Origin: Pseudomonadaceae bacterium UBA836
Lineage (GTDB): Bacteria > Pseudomonadota > Gammaproteobacteria > Pseudomonadales > Pseudomonadaceae
NCBI GenBank assembly: GCA_002296055.1
Contig: DBHE01000140.1
Coordinates: forward strand, 1 to 12,923
Length of the DNA: 12,923 nt
Reading direction: 5' to 3'
The notes beneath the pieces are model-generated. The model worked only from the letters and a program-made list of their open reading frames with translations. It had not been told where the DNA came from and searched no databases. This document shows, piece after piece, positions 1 through 6,148 of this stretch (its first letter is position 1; the number at the start of each line of letters is the position of its first letter). A program made the position numbers and the translations under genes.

Positions 1-83
1 CCGTCGATGGCCACCGATGCTTCGATTATCTGGTGGTCTGATACAACGCGGGCGCCGCGGATCAGCAGGTCAACTTGGTTCAT
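1..83 (-). CDS. Cyclic amidohydrolase (dihydropyrimidinase/hydantoinase/allantoinase-like), N-terminal fragment
   Basis: Only the first 27 codons and part of the next are inside the window, so the gene runs off the left edge. The visible protein begins MNQVDLLIRGARVV and continues into a segment ending in AIDG. This is the usual opening beta-sandwich strand pattern of the metal-dependent cyclic amidohydrolases (dihydropyrimidinase, hydantoinase, allantoinase, dihydroorotase), which hydrolyse cyclic amide rings. The metal-binding HxH lies beyond the edge, so the exact substrate class cannot be told. The start is well supported: a TAGGAGT ribosome site overlaps the stop codon of the upstream dehydrogenase gene, 9 bases before this ATG. 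It is therefore the fourth gene of the minus-strand operon. A RutB-like hydrolase and an ABC binding protein in the same operon fit a ring-opening amidohydrolase. The family call is moderately sure and the substrate is unknown. Confidence 0.62.
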   Translation of the reverse strand, partial: MNQVDLLIRGARVVSDHQIIEASVAID

Positions 84-92
84 CAGGTACTC

Positions 93-884
93 CTAAAGCA
101 TGGCCCAGCCGCCATCGACCGGGAGGTCGACGCCGGTGATCTGGCGGGAGACGTCGCTGCCGAGAAACAGGCAGGCATTGGCAACGTCCTGGTCGGTGGA
201 GACGCGCTTAAGCGCGTAGTCGGCAGCGTGGCGGGTGGCGGCTTCCTCCGGGCTGATGCCCAAGGTTTTGGCCATGTTGGCGCACACCTTGTCGCGAAAG
301 CGCGGACCATCCACCATGCCGGGGGCAACGCAGTTGACGTTGATGCCGTGCGGGCCGGCTTCCAGCGCAAAGCTCTTGGTAATGCCACGCAGGCCCCACT
401 TGGAGGCGGAATAGGCCATGCGCCCGGCGCGGCCGCGCATGCCGAAGGTGCCGCCAACGTTGACGATCTTGCCGCTGCCTTGCTCGATCATCGCGGGCAT
501 CACTGCGCGCATGGTGTTGAAACAGCCGGTCATGTTGAGCTGAACGATTTCGTCGAACTCGCTCTGGGTGGTGTCCCAGCCGGTCTTGCCGATCGGGCCG
601 GAGCCGCCGGCCACATTGACCAGGACGTCGATGCGGCCGAAGCAGTCCAGTGCCGCGGCCGCAAGGGCCTCGGCATCTGCACTGCGGGTCATGTCGCATG
701 GCACCACCTCTACCTCGCTGCCCAGCTCGGTGACTTCGCGGGCGACCGGCGCGATGGCGTCCAGATCGCGGCCGGCCAGTACCAGGCGGGCACCTTCGCG
801 GGCAAAGGCGAGGGTGACTGCCCGGCCCATGCCTTTGGCCGGGCCGGTGATGACAACGACTTTGTCCTGCAGATCAAGATTCAT
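93..884 (-). CDS. Short-chain dehydrogenase/reductase with altered catalytic serine position
   Basis: A 263-residue classical SDR, normal length for the family; such enzymes are cytoplasmic NAD(P)(H)-dependent alcohol/ketone oxidoreductases. Visible motifs are the cofactor loop TGPAKGMG (residues 13-20), the NVAGG segment (90-94), the active-site Asn (117) and YSASK with Tyr158 and Lys162. The catalytic Ser normally 13 residues before the Tyr is Gly145 here, inside VNVGGTFG, followed by Thr146. The enzyme may use the Thr, have altered chemistry, or belong to a subgroup with this pattern. The ATG at 884 is chosen because GGGAGA lies 6 bases upstream and the protein then starts MNLDLQDKVVVITG, as SDRs do; the longer frame to 1058 overlaps the preceding gene. 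It sits 16 bp after the binding-protein gene and 9 bp before the amidohydrolase gene. It could reduce an aldehyde or oxidise an alcohol in that pathway; the substrate is unknown. Confidence 0.9.
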   Translation of the reverse strand: MNLDLQDKVVVITGPAKGMGRAVTLAFAREGARLVLAGRDLDAIAPVAREVTELGSEVEVVPCDMTRSADAEALAAAALDCFGRIDVLVNVAGGSGPIGKTGWDTTQSEFDEIVQLNMTGCFNTMRAVMPAMIEQGSGKIVNVGGTFGMRGRAGRMAYSASKWGLRGITKSFALEAGPHGINVNCVAPGMVDGPRFRDKVCANMAKTLGISPEEAATRHAADYALKRVSTDQDVANACLFLGSDVSRQITGVDLPVDGGWAML

Positions 885-900
885 CAGTGTCTCCCGTGGC

Positions 901-1944
901 TCACAATTCGCTCGGGCGGTCAGCCCGGGCCGGCAGGAAGCTGCGGTCGAAGATCTGGGTCGGGGCCGGCGCGTTCTCCAGTTGGTTGGCCTTGACCACG
1001 ATGTCGATGTTCTGCTGCAGGCGATCGTCGCTGACGTCGCCCAGGCCGATGTCGGCAATTTCCGGGTGGCTCATGTCGTTGCGTACGGTGGTCAGCATCT
1101 TGTCGGTCTCGACGGCGCGGTTGAGCAGCGGCTCGCGGCGCATCAGCGCGTCGATGGCTTCTTCGGGGTTGGCCACGGCGTCCTGAATGGCCTGGTTGAT
1201 GGCGGCGACAAAGCCACGCACGGCCTCGGGGTGCTCGGCGATGAACTCCTGGGAGAAGAAGATCGAGTTGGAGTACAGGTCCATGCCGTGATCGCCGTAG
1301 CGAATGAAGCGCAGTTCCTCGTCCGGGTTGATGCCCATGCCCTTGGCGCTGAAGCTAATGGTGGTGATGTAACCGAAGGCGGCGTCGATCTGGCCGCGCA
1401 TCAGCAGTTGCTCACGCAGGTTGGGCGCCATGTTGTTGATGGTGACTTTGGACTGGTCGATGCCGGTCATCTCGGCAAAGGCCGGGAACAGCTTCAGGGC
1501 GGCGTCGTTGGCCGGTGCGCCGACGATCTTGCCTTCCAGATCCTGCGGCTCGGTGATTGGGCTGTCGCTCTTGACCGCAATCACGAACGGCGGGGTGTTG
1601 TAGATCATATAAACGCCCACCGGCGCGCGCTCAGGCTGGGTCGAGGCCAGCTGAATCAGCGCGTTGGTGTCACCAAAGCCCGCGTCGTAGACACCGGAGG
1701 CGACCTTTGGAATGGACGCCGCAGAGCCTTCGCCCTGATCGATGGTGACGTTCAGGTCGTGCTCCTTGAAGTAGCCCTTGTCTTCGGCGAGGAAGAACCA
1801 GGCCTGGGCGCCTTCGTACTTCCAGTTCAGAACCAGGTCGATATCGGTGGCCGCCTGTGCATTGGCTGCGGCGAACATGCCCAGGCCAAGGCTCAGGGCG
1901 CTAAGGGTTTTGGCCAGACGTGGCCGACGGATTTTTGCTGACAT
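901..1944 (-). CDS. ABC transporter periplasmic substrate-binding protein, SsuA/THI5 (NMT1-like) family
   Basis: A 347-residue protein with a clear Sec signal peptide: basic start (MSAKIRRPRLAK), hydrophobic stretch, and a likely cut after the AQA at residues 29-31. The mature protein opens DIDLVLNWKYEGAQAWFFLA and continues with EDKGYFKEHDLNVTI, then a glycine/serine-rich loop and VASGVYDAGFGD. This is the hallmark order of SsuA/THI5/NMT1-type binding proteins, whose ligands include sulfonates, nitrate, HMP-like pyrimidines and riboflavin. It would capture a small molecule in the periplasm for an ABC importer, but no permease or ATPase gene is in the window; they probably lie left of it. The ATG at 1944 has AGGAGT 8 bases upstream. 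The gene begins 2 bp after the stop of the hydrolase gene, implying translational coupling. The cysteine-rich CCCFC motif of true THI5 enzymes is absent, so it binds rather than makes a pyrimidine. The ligand is unknown. Confidence 0.9.
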   Translation of the reverse strand: MSAKIRRPRLAKTLSALSLGLGMFAAANAQAATDIDLVLNWKYEGAQAWFFLAEDKGYFKEHDLNVTIDQGEGSAASIPKVASGVYDAGFGDTNALIQLASTQPERAPVGVYMIYNTPPFVIAVKSDSPITEPQDLEGKIVGAPANDAALKLFPAFAEMTGIDQSKVTINNMAPNLREQLLMRGQIDAAFGYITTISFSAKGMGINPDEELRFIRYGDHGMDLYSNSIFFSQEFIAEHPEAVRGFVAAINQAIQDAVANPEEAIDALMRREPLLNRAVETDKMLTTVRNDMSHPEIADIGLGDVSDDRLQQNIDIVVKANQLENAPAPTQIFDRSFLPARADRPSEL

Positions 1945-1946
1945 GT

Positions 1947-2744
1947 TCAAGACTCCTGATGGTGTGATGCGAGGGCGGTATGCAGCGCAGCGGCCGTGGC
2001 AACAAAGCCGTGGCACTGCGCAACGAGAAAGTGAATGGCGCGACTGACGTAGGCGGGCGACAGGGTGGCGCAGGCGTCGCGCAGCAAGATGCAGTCGTAG
2101 CCGAGAAAGCCGGCGTCCTGCAGGGTGGAAAAGACGCAGCGGTCGGTGTTGATGCCGGCGAACAGCAGGCTGGTGATGCCCTGGCCGCGCAGGATGCTGT
2201 CCAGCTCGTTGTCCCAGAAGCCGCTTAGGCGGTGTTTGCAGACTTGAATGTCGGTGGGCTCTGGCGCCAGCTCGCTGATCACCTCGGCGCCCCAGCTGCC
2301 CTGCACCAGCGCTGGCCCATGGTCGATCGGTGAGTGCTCGCCGTAACCCACCTCACTGGCGCCGCGCTTGCCGACAAAGTGCACCACCGGTGGCAAGTTC
2401 AGCCGGTCGGCGCGGATACCCCAGTTGAGCCAGACCACACGGCCGCCGGCCTGGCGCCAGGCCGGCAACAGCCGCTGTAAAGGTGCGATGGGGCGCCGGG
2501 TGGCGCGCATGCTGGCGCCCTTCTGGGCAAACCAGCCCTCGGGGTGACAGAAGTCGTTCTGCATGTCGACCACGACCACGGCGCTGGTGCTGATATCCAG
2601 TTCCAGGTTGCCTTGATCACTGCCGAACAGCAGCGGCTGTGGGGCATGCGCCGGACGCAACAGGCTGGTCACACCGTAGTGTCGGTGCCAGGCGTTGTCG
2701 GGATGGGGCCCGTAGGCCAGGGTCTCGTCGGTGCTGTTTTTCAT
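1947..2744 (-). CDS. Isochorismatase-family cysteine hydrolase, RutB-like
   Basis: A 265-residue cytoplasmic hydrolase of the isochorismatase fold. The Asp-Lys-Cys triad is visible: Asp60 in VVVVDMQNDF, Lys170 in VCKHRLSGFWD and Cys203 in GINTDRCVFSTLQD. The size, the long N-terminal arm before the first strand and the GFWD/TDRCV patterns are closest to RutB-type ureidoacrylate or carbamate amidohydrolases, which cleave carbamoyl groups in pyrimidine breakdown. The shorter nicotinamidases and isochorismatases fit less well. The related enzymes biuret hydrolase and N-carbamoylsarcosine amidase remain possible. It is the first gene of the minus-strand operon and diverges from the LysR gene, a typical regulator/target layout. 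The ATG at 2744 has no strong Shine-Dalgarno sequence before it, so expression may be modest or the start may differ slightly. The family is sure; the RutB-like role is inference. Confidence 0.85.
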   Translation of the reverse strand: MKNSTDETLAYGPHPDNAWHRHYGVTSLLRPAHAPQPLLFGSDQGNLELDISTSAVVVVDMQNDFCHPEGWFAQKGASMRATRRPIAPLQRLLPAWRQAGGRVVWLNWGIRADRLNLPPVVHFVGKRGASEVGYGEHSPIDHGPALVQGSWGAEVISELAPEPTDIQVCKHRLSGFWDNELDSILRGQGITSLLFAGINTDRCVFSTLQDAGFLGYDCILLRDACATLSPAYVSRAIHFLVAQCHGFVATAAALHTALASHHQES

Positions 2745-3011
2745 GCCGGCAGACGATGCAGTGCCTATGCCATTAGTGACTATGAAATGTCAGCTTTTGG
2801 CGTGCATTGCGTTGCTGTTTCGGCAACGGTTATGCTGCAGCAGTGACACCGGGCGGCTTGCCGCTCATGGGGTTGTTGCGCGTGTAGTGCAAAGGCTCGG
2901 GCTTTGCTGCTGCCTCCGCGGGGTAGGCCTGGCTTGCGGCCGCGTCTGGCGCGCAGCCGCTGCACTTATGCTGTGCGGTTCGTTGCACTGTGACGGTGCT
3001 CAGGAGACGTC
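2745..3011. promoter_or_regulatory. Divergent promoter/operator region with four N7-spaced dyads
   Basis: This 267-bp non-coding region lies between the divergent hydrolase and LysR genes. It holds several perfect inverted repeats, all with a 7-base spacer: CGTTGC-N7-GCAACG (2810-2828), GCAAAG-N7-CTTTGC (2889-2907), GCAC-N7-GTGC (2962-2976) and GCAC-N7-GTGC again (2985-2999). The first contains the T-N11-A core of LysR-family boxes (T2813, A2825). A further 10-bp palindrome, TGCTGCAGCA, lies at 2833-2842. I infer that the LysR protein binds here to control both directions. I could not place confident -35/-10 boxes. Confidence 0.55.
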
Positions 3012-3899
3012 ATGAACCACCTGCGTTTTTTGCACTATCTGGATGAGGTGGCCCGGGTGGGCTCGATTCGCCAGGCCGCCGAGCGCCTGCATGTAGCGCC
3101 CTCGGCGGTCAATCGACGCATCCAGGATCTGGAGGATGAGCTGGGCACGCCGTTGTTCGAGCGCCTGCCACGGGGCATGCGCCTGACCGCAGCGGGTGAG
3201 CTGTTTGTACAGTACATCCGCAGCCGCGCCGCGCATCTGGAGCAGGTGCGTTCGGAGATCGAGGACCTGCAGGGCCTGCGCCGTGGCCGGGTGCGTATCG
3301 TGGTCAGTCAGGCGGCAGCCGGGAGTTACCTGCCGGAACGCATTGCCGGCTTTCGCCAGCAGCACCCGCTAGTGGAGTTTCAGGTGCAGGTGGGCGATCA
3401 CCACCGGGCGCTGGATGCGTTACGCAGCTTTGAGTCTGATCTGGCGCTGATCTTCCATCTCACCCCGGAGACAGACATTCAGCGCATGCACGAGGTTGCG
3501 CAGCCGCTGTGTGTGGTGATGCACCGCAGTCATCCACTGGCGGCGCAGCCTGGGCGTATCAGCCTGCGCGAGTGCCTGGACTACCCGGTGGTGCTACCCA
3601 GTCGGGAAACCGCCGGCCGGCAGTTGCTCGACGGCTATCTGGTGCGGCGCTCTATCAAGCTGCGCGGGCTGGTGGAGAGCAACAGCTTTGAATTTCTGCT
3701 GGGTTACCTGCGCTATGAGCAGGCGCTGAGCTTTCAAATTCAAATTGGCGTGCCCCAGGCAGGGGGAGAGCTGGTCAGCCGCGAGATAGCGGACCGGGGC
3801 TTTCCGGCGGCCAACCTGGTGCTGGCGTCTTTGCAGAACCGTCAGCTCCCGGTGGTGGCCTATGCCTTTGCCCAGTATCTGATGGACGCGAGCGATTAG
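3012..3899 (+). CDS. LysR-family transcriptional regulator
   Basis: A 295-residue LysR-type regulator of standard length. The N-terminal winged helix-turn-helix is plain: SIRQAAERLHVAPSAVNRRI (about residues 18-37), then LEDELGTPLFERLPRGMRLTAAGE. It is followed by a linker helix and a two-lobed effector-binding domain from about residue 90, beginning GRVRIVVSQAAAGSYLP. The ATG follows AGGAGA by 5 bases. It is divergent from the hydrolase-ABC-SDR-amidohydrolase operon, and such regulators usually control the adjacent divergent operon and themselves in response to a pathway compound. A dyad with T-N11-A spacing lies between them. The effector cannot be read from the sequence. A stop is followed by a T-run at about 3922-3928 without a convincing hairpin, so no terminator is called. 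Confidence 0.95.
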   Translation: MNHLRFLHYLDEVARVGSIRQAAERLHVAPSAVNRRIQDLEDELGTPLFERLPRGMRLTAAGELFVQYIRSRAAHLEQVRSEIEDLQGLRRGRVRIVVSQAAAGSYLPERIAGFRQQHPLVEFQVQVGDHHRALDALRSFESDLALIFHLTPETDIQRMHEVAQPLCVVMHRSHPLAAQPGRISLRECLDYPVVLPSRETAGRQLLDGYLVRRSIKLRGLVESNSFEFLLGYLRYEQALSFQIQIGVPQAGGELVSREIADRGFPAANLVLASLQNRQLPVVAYAFAQYLMDASD

Positions 3900-4147
3900 G
3901 TAGCCATTGAGTCGATTATCTGTTTTTTGCTGATTGAGTTTCCTGCCGCCGCCTTGGCTGCGCCAGCGGTGCTCGCCGCTGACGCCCGCTCGCAGGTGAA
4001 AAGTGCCGATGAACTTGAGTGGGGTTATCTCAACCCGCTTAGGGGCAAAGCCAGTCCGGGCGCTGCGGATCTCTGGGGAGACCGCACGGAAGACACCGCT
4101 ACCGGCCAGCTGGACAACCGCGTGCCGCCTCTCTAAACTCTGCCGCC
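3900..4147. other. Gene-free stretch and probable leader upstream of the glycine riboswitch
   Basis: About 250 bp between the LysR stop and the first glycine aptamer. I see no supported gene: a 69-codon frame from 3927 has no clear ribosome site or recognisable protein. Small stem-loops are present, for example GGGTT-ATCTC-CAACCC-like pairing (GGGTT at 4022-4026 with AACCC at 4032-4036), AGCGG/CCGCT at 3965-3980 and TCTC/GAGA around 4070-4082. A promoter for the riboswitch transcript must lie here or upstream, but no confident -35/-10 pair can be named. Confidence 0.4.
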
Positions 4148-4314
4148 CCGCAGGAGAGAGGGCAATCAGCCCCGCCGAAGGCGCAAACTCCCATAAACGC
4201 TCAGGCTCACGTACTGCGGTCATCATATTACGCCGACTGGAGAGCGACTGCCGAGGCAGTCCACCGAAGGGGCAAGCAGAGCATGCTCTGTAAACTCTCA
4301 GGTATCAGGGACAG
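4148..4314 (+). promoter_or_regulatory. Tandem glycine riboswitch (two aptamers)
   Basis: Two glycine aptamers lie in series. Aptamer 1 (about 4148-4219) is closed by CCGCAG (4148-4153) pairing with CTGCGG (4214-4219). It contains GGAGAGAGGG, the conserved GCCGAAGGCGCAA core and the AAACGCTCAGG segment. Aptamer 2 (about 4236-4314) has TGGAGAGCG, a perfect GACTGCC/GGCAGTC hairpin (4246-4252 with 4255-4261) and ACCGAAGGGGCAAG. It then has a CAGAGCATGCTCTG hairpin (4277-4290), AAACTCTCAGGTA and the terminal GGGACAG. These match the well-known glycine riboswitch consensus, whose tandem form folds cooperatively or with inter-aptamer contacts. A short linker of about 16 bases separates them. It sits 32 bases before the GTG of the TRIC-family gene on the same strand and so should control that gene, most likely as an ON switch. 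Confidence 0.93.
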
Positions 4315-4347
4315 GGGGAGAGGCCACAGAAACCAGGGAGTCCTGTG
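4315..4347 (+). promoter_or_regulatory. Riboswitch expression platform and ribosome binding site of the TRIC gene
   Basis: Between aptamer 2 and the coding region there is no GC hairpin with a T-run, so transcription termination looks unlikely. The ribosome site AGGGAG (4334-4339) is 7 bases from the GTG at 4347. CACAG (4325-4329) can pair with CTGTG (4343-4347), placing the ribosome site in the loop and the first base of the start codon in the stem. ACAGG of the aptamer 2 closing strand (4311-4315) can alternatively pair with CCTGT (4342-4346). This suggests translational control by glycine; the fold is inferred by eye. Confidence 0.5.
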
Positions 4348-4964
4348 TGCTGACCTTTATCTATCTGATTGCCATTACCGGCGAAGCCATGTCGGGCGCA
4401 CTTGCCGCCGGGCGAAGAAATATGGATGTATTTGGCGTGGCCGTCATCGCCTTTTTCACGGCGCTGGGCGGCGGCACGGTGCGCGACATCTTGCTGGGCA
4501 ACTTCCCCGTCACCTGGACCCAGCACCCGTTGTACATCTACATGACCATCTCCAGCGGTTTGATCACCATTGTACTGGCCCGCTTTATGCGGCGCCTGCA
4601 TCAGCTGTTTCTGGTGCTGGATGCGATTGGTCTGGTTGCCTTTACGGTGATTGGCTGCAACGTTGCGCTGCAGTTGGGCTACGACACGGTGGTGGTGGTT
4701 ATGGCCGGCATCACCACGGGTATTTTCGGTGGCATCATCAGGGATGTCCTGTGTAACCGCACCCCGCAGGTGTTGCGCCACGAACTCTATGCCAGCGTGT
4801 CGCTGGTGGTAGCGCTTCTTTACCTGGCCCTGCTTAGCCAGGGTACCAACGAAAACGTCACGCTACTCGCCGCCTTCAGCGTTGGTCTGTTGCTGCGCAT
4901 GTCGGCTATTCGTTGGCGACTGTCGTTGCCGGTTTTTCGCTACTCCAAAGCGCGCTGGGACTAA
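4347..4964 (+). CDS. TRIC/UPF0126 family seven-helix membrane protein under glycine riboswitch control
   Basis: A 205-residue integral membrane protein with the internal duplication of the UPF0126 family. The first half carries TALGGGTVRDILLG (GGGTVRD at residues 41-47) and the second carries TGIFGGIIRDVLCN (GGIIRD at 128-133). About seven hydrophobic segments can be traced, ending near residue 190 with a short basic tail. The family is annotated as trimeric intracellular cation channel-like because of structural kinship with TRIC channels; the physiological substrate in bacteria is unsettled. The start is a GTG, supported by AGGGAG 7 bases upstream and by the protein beginning directly with its first helix. 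The tandem glycine riboswitch just upstream suggests a role linked to excess glycine, such as export or ion-coupled adjustment. It is convergent with the AraC regulator gene, with 5 bp between the stops. Confidence 0.92.
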   Translation: MLTFIYLIAITGEAMSGALAAGRRNMDVFGVAVIAFFTALGGGTVRDILLGNFPVTWTQHPLYIYMTISSGLITIVLARFMRRLHQLFLVLDAIGLVAFTVIGCNVALQLGYDTVVVVMAGITTGIFGGIIRDVLCNRTPQVLRHELYASVSLVVALLYLALLSQGTNENVTLLAAFSVGLLLRMSAIRWRLSLPVFRYSKARWD

Positions 4965-4969
4965 GCTGG

Positions 4970-5974
4970 CTACTTCGCGCTGGGCAGGGAGCGGCGGTAG
5001 GCGCGCGGGCTCTGGCCAAAGGCCTTACTGAAGTTACGGCAGAACACCGTGGCCGAAGCAAAACCGCTTTGCTCGGCGACCTGCTGGATCTGTAGGTCAG
5101 TGGCGCCCAGCAGGCGCCGCGCATTGTTCAGCCGATGGCGCAGCAGGTAGTGGATTGGCGTCATGCCGGTGGCGGCCAGAAAGCGCCGGGACAGGGTACG
5201 GGGCGTCACACTGAGCTGGTGGGCCAGTAGCGGCAGCGTCAGCGCGTCGGTCAGATGCAGGCGCATGTAGTCGCGGGCGGCGTCCACCAGGGTGTCGTTG
5301 CAGCTGGGCTCAAGAAATACCGGCAGCGGTGCGTCCTTGTCGCGGATGGTGAAGTAATGCGAGGCAAACTCGGCTGAGCGGTCGCCGAGAAAGCGCTGGA
5401 TCAGCAGCAGGGTCGCATCGAAGGTCGCCGGTGTGGTCGCGGTGGTGATGATGCGGTCTGCCTCGACCATCTGCAGGCGTGGGCTGACGCGCACCTTGGG
5501 GTAGCGCTGCCGGAAGATGTTCTCCGACGCCCAGTGAATGGTCGCCTCTCGACCGTCCAGCAGGCCAGCCTCGGCCAGATGAAAGACGCCCGTCACCAGC
5601 CCCACCACAGTCGCCCCGCCGGTGTGCTGTTGTTTCAGCCACTGCAGCGCAGGGCGGGTGCGCTCCAGATTGTCCATCGACAGCCCCCAGACTGATGGCA
5701 GTACCACCACATCGAATTGGCGCTCGCCCACGTCGGCAAAGTACTGGGTGTCAAAACGCAAGCCGGAGAAGCCGGTTACCGGCTCTGGTGTGCAGCGCAG
5801 GAACGTCTCGCCAAAGCCGCGCCAGGCGCTGTTTTGAAACAGCCCTGCGCTCAGCTGCATGCCCTGGAAAACCTCAGCCATGCTGCTGATTGTGCTGCTC
5901 CAGAACCGCTCGGGAACCAGGTAGGCAACCTCAATAGCGCGTTGTGCGGTGTGGGCTGTAGGTGGCTGCGGCAT
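4970..5974 (-). CDS. GlxA-type AraC-family transcriptional regulator (DJ-1/PfpI-like domain plus AraC HTH)
   Basis: A 334-residue regulator with two domains. Residues about 10-200 form a class I glutamine-amidotransferase/DJ-1-like domain, with GLVTGVFHLAEAGLLDG (125-141) at the nucleophile elbow. The usual Cys is Val127, so it is a ligand sensor and not an enzyme. Residues about 225-330 form an AraC DNA-binding region with two helix-turn-helix units (LPLLAHQLSVTPRTLSRRF near 247-265 and IQQVAEQSGFASATVFCRNF near 296-315). The same architecture is found in GbdR, CdhR and related regulators of betaine and carnitine catabolism. It is divergent from the Rieske operon, which it probably activates. 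The start is uncertain: ATG at 5974 or an in-frame TTG at 6007, neither with a strong ribosome site. I prefer the ATG. Confidence 0.92.
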   Translation of the reverse strand: MPQPPTAHTAQRAIEVAYLVPERFWSSTISSMAEVFQGMQLSAGLFQNSAWRGFGETFLRCTPEPVTGFSGLRFDTQYFADVGERQFDVVVLPSVWGLSMDNLERTRPALQWLKQQHTGGATVVGLVTGVFHLAEAGLLDGREATIHWASENIFRQRYPKVRVSPRLQMVEADRIITTATTPATFDATLLLIQRFLGDRSAEFASHYFTIRDKDAPLPVFLEPSCNDTLVDAARDYMRLHLTDALTLPLLAHQLSVTPRTLSRRFLAATGMTPIHYLLRHRLNNARRLLGATDLQIQQVAEQSGFASATVFCRNFSKAFGQSPRAYRRSLPSAK

Positions 5975-6148
5975 GGGCTTGTCCGGTGGTGTTGGTTGGC
6001 GGTGCAATAGCCATTATGTCTTAAAAAGTTGATAAGTGGTCTTTTATGGTCATTTTGCGTTGATTAGGCGTTGATAAAGTTAGCCCCATCAACCGCCAAG
6101 ACCCGCCGCGGCCGCGCCGCAGGAGGGCTACCTGATGAGGACCTGACC
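5975..6148. promoter_or_regulatory. Divergent AraC/Rieske control region with phased direct repeats
   Basis: An AT-rich block (about 6011-6083) in otherwise GC-rich DNA holds three direct repeats: GTTGATAAG (6028-6036), GTTGATTAG (6059-6067) and GTTGATAAAG (6070-6079). Their starts are 31 and 11 bases apart, so all fall on about the same face of the helix. The last two share GCGTTGAT. A second repeat, TGGTC, recurs at 6037 and 6047, 10 bp apart. AraC-family activators often bind phased direct repeats, so these are candidate operator half-sites. I infer this; I could not place firm promoter boxes. Confidence 0.55.
6135..6146 (+). other. Possible three-codon leader reading frame upstream of the Rieske gene
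   Basis: AGGAGG (6121-6126) is 8 bases from an ATG that reads Met-Arg-Thr-stop (6135-6146), ending 2 bases before the Rieske ATG at 6149. GAGG (6137-6140) inside it is the ribosome site of the Rieske gene. Whether it is translated is unknown; it could simply be chance, or it could couple initiation. Confidence 0.3.

Noticed and set aside
75..1941. Long plus-strand open frames (75-995, 568-1941) opposite the SDR and binding-protein genes
   Set aside because: They are antisense to genes with clear motifs and ribosome sites. Their translations are low-complexity, Gly/Ala/Val/Asp-rich and resemble no family, which is typical of GC-rich shadow frames.
3927..4136. 69-codon plus-strand frame in the gap before the riboswitch
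   Set aside because: It has no convincing ribosome site and no recognisable protein features beyond an alanine-rich start. It lies in a probable untranslated leader.
4069..4147. A third, upstream glycine aptamer
   Set aside because: A CTCTCTAAACTCTG string resembles one element, but the CCGAAGG core and the closing stem are not present.
3594..4226. 210-codon minus-strand frame crossing the LysR 3' end and the gap
   Set aside because: It runs through the LysR gene on the opposite strand and into the first glycine aptamer, and shows no family motif.
6107..6116. CGCGGCCGCG palindrome in the Rieske leader
   Set aside because: It is short and purely G/C, and is expected by chance in this composition. 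It has no partner copy.
6008..6148. Possible TPP riboswitch upstream of the thiM-containing operon
   Set aside because: An ACCTGA is present, but the CTGAGA element and the GATAATGCCAGCG-type core are missing.
6071..6148. N-terminal extension of the Rieske protein from a TTG at 6071
   Set aside because: The added 26 residues are low-complexity and would include the strong AGGAGG and an operator repeat. The ATG at 6149 has its own ribosome site.
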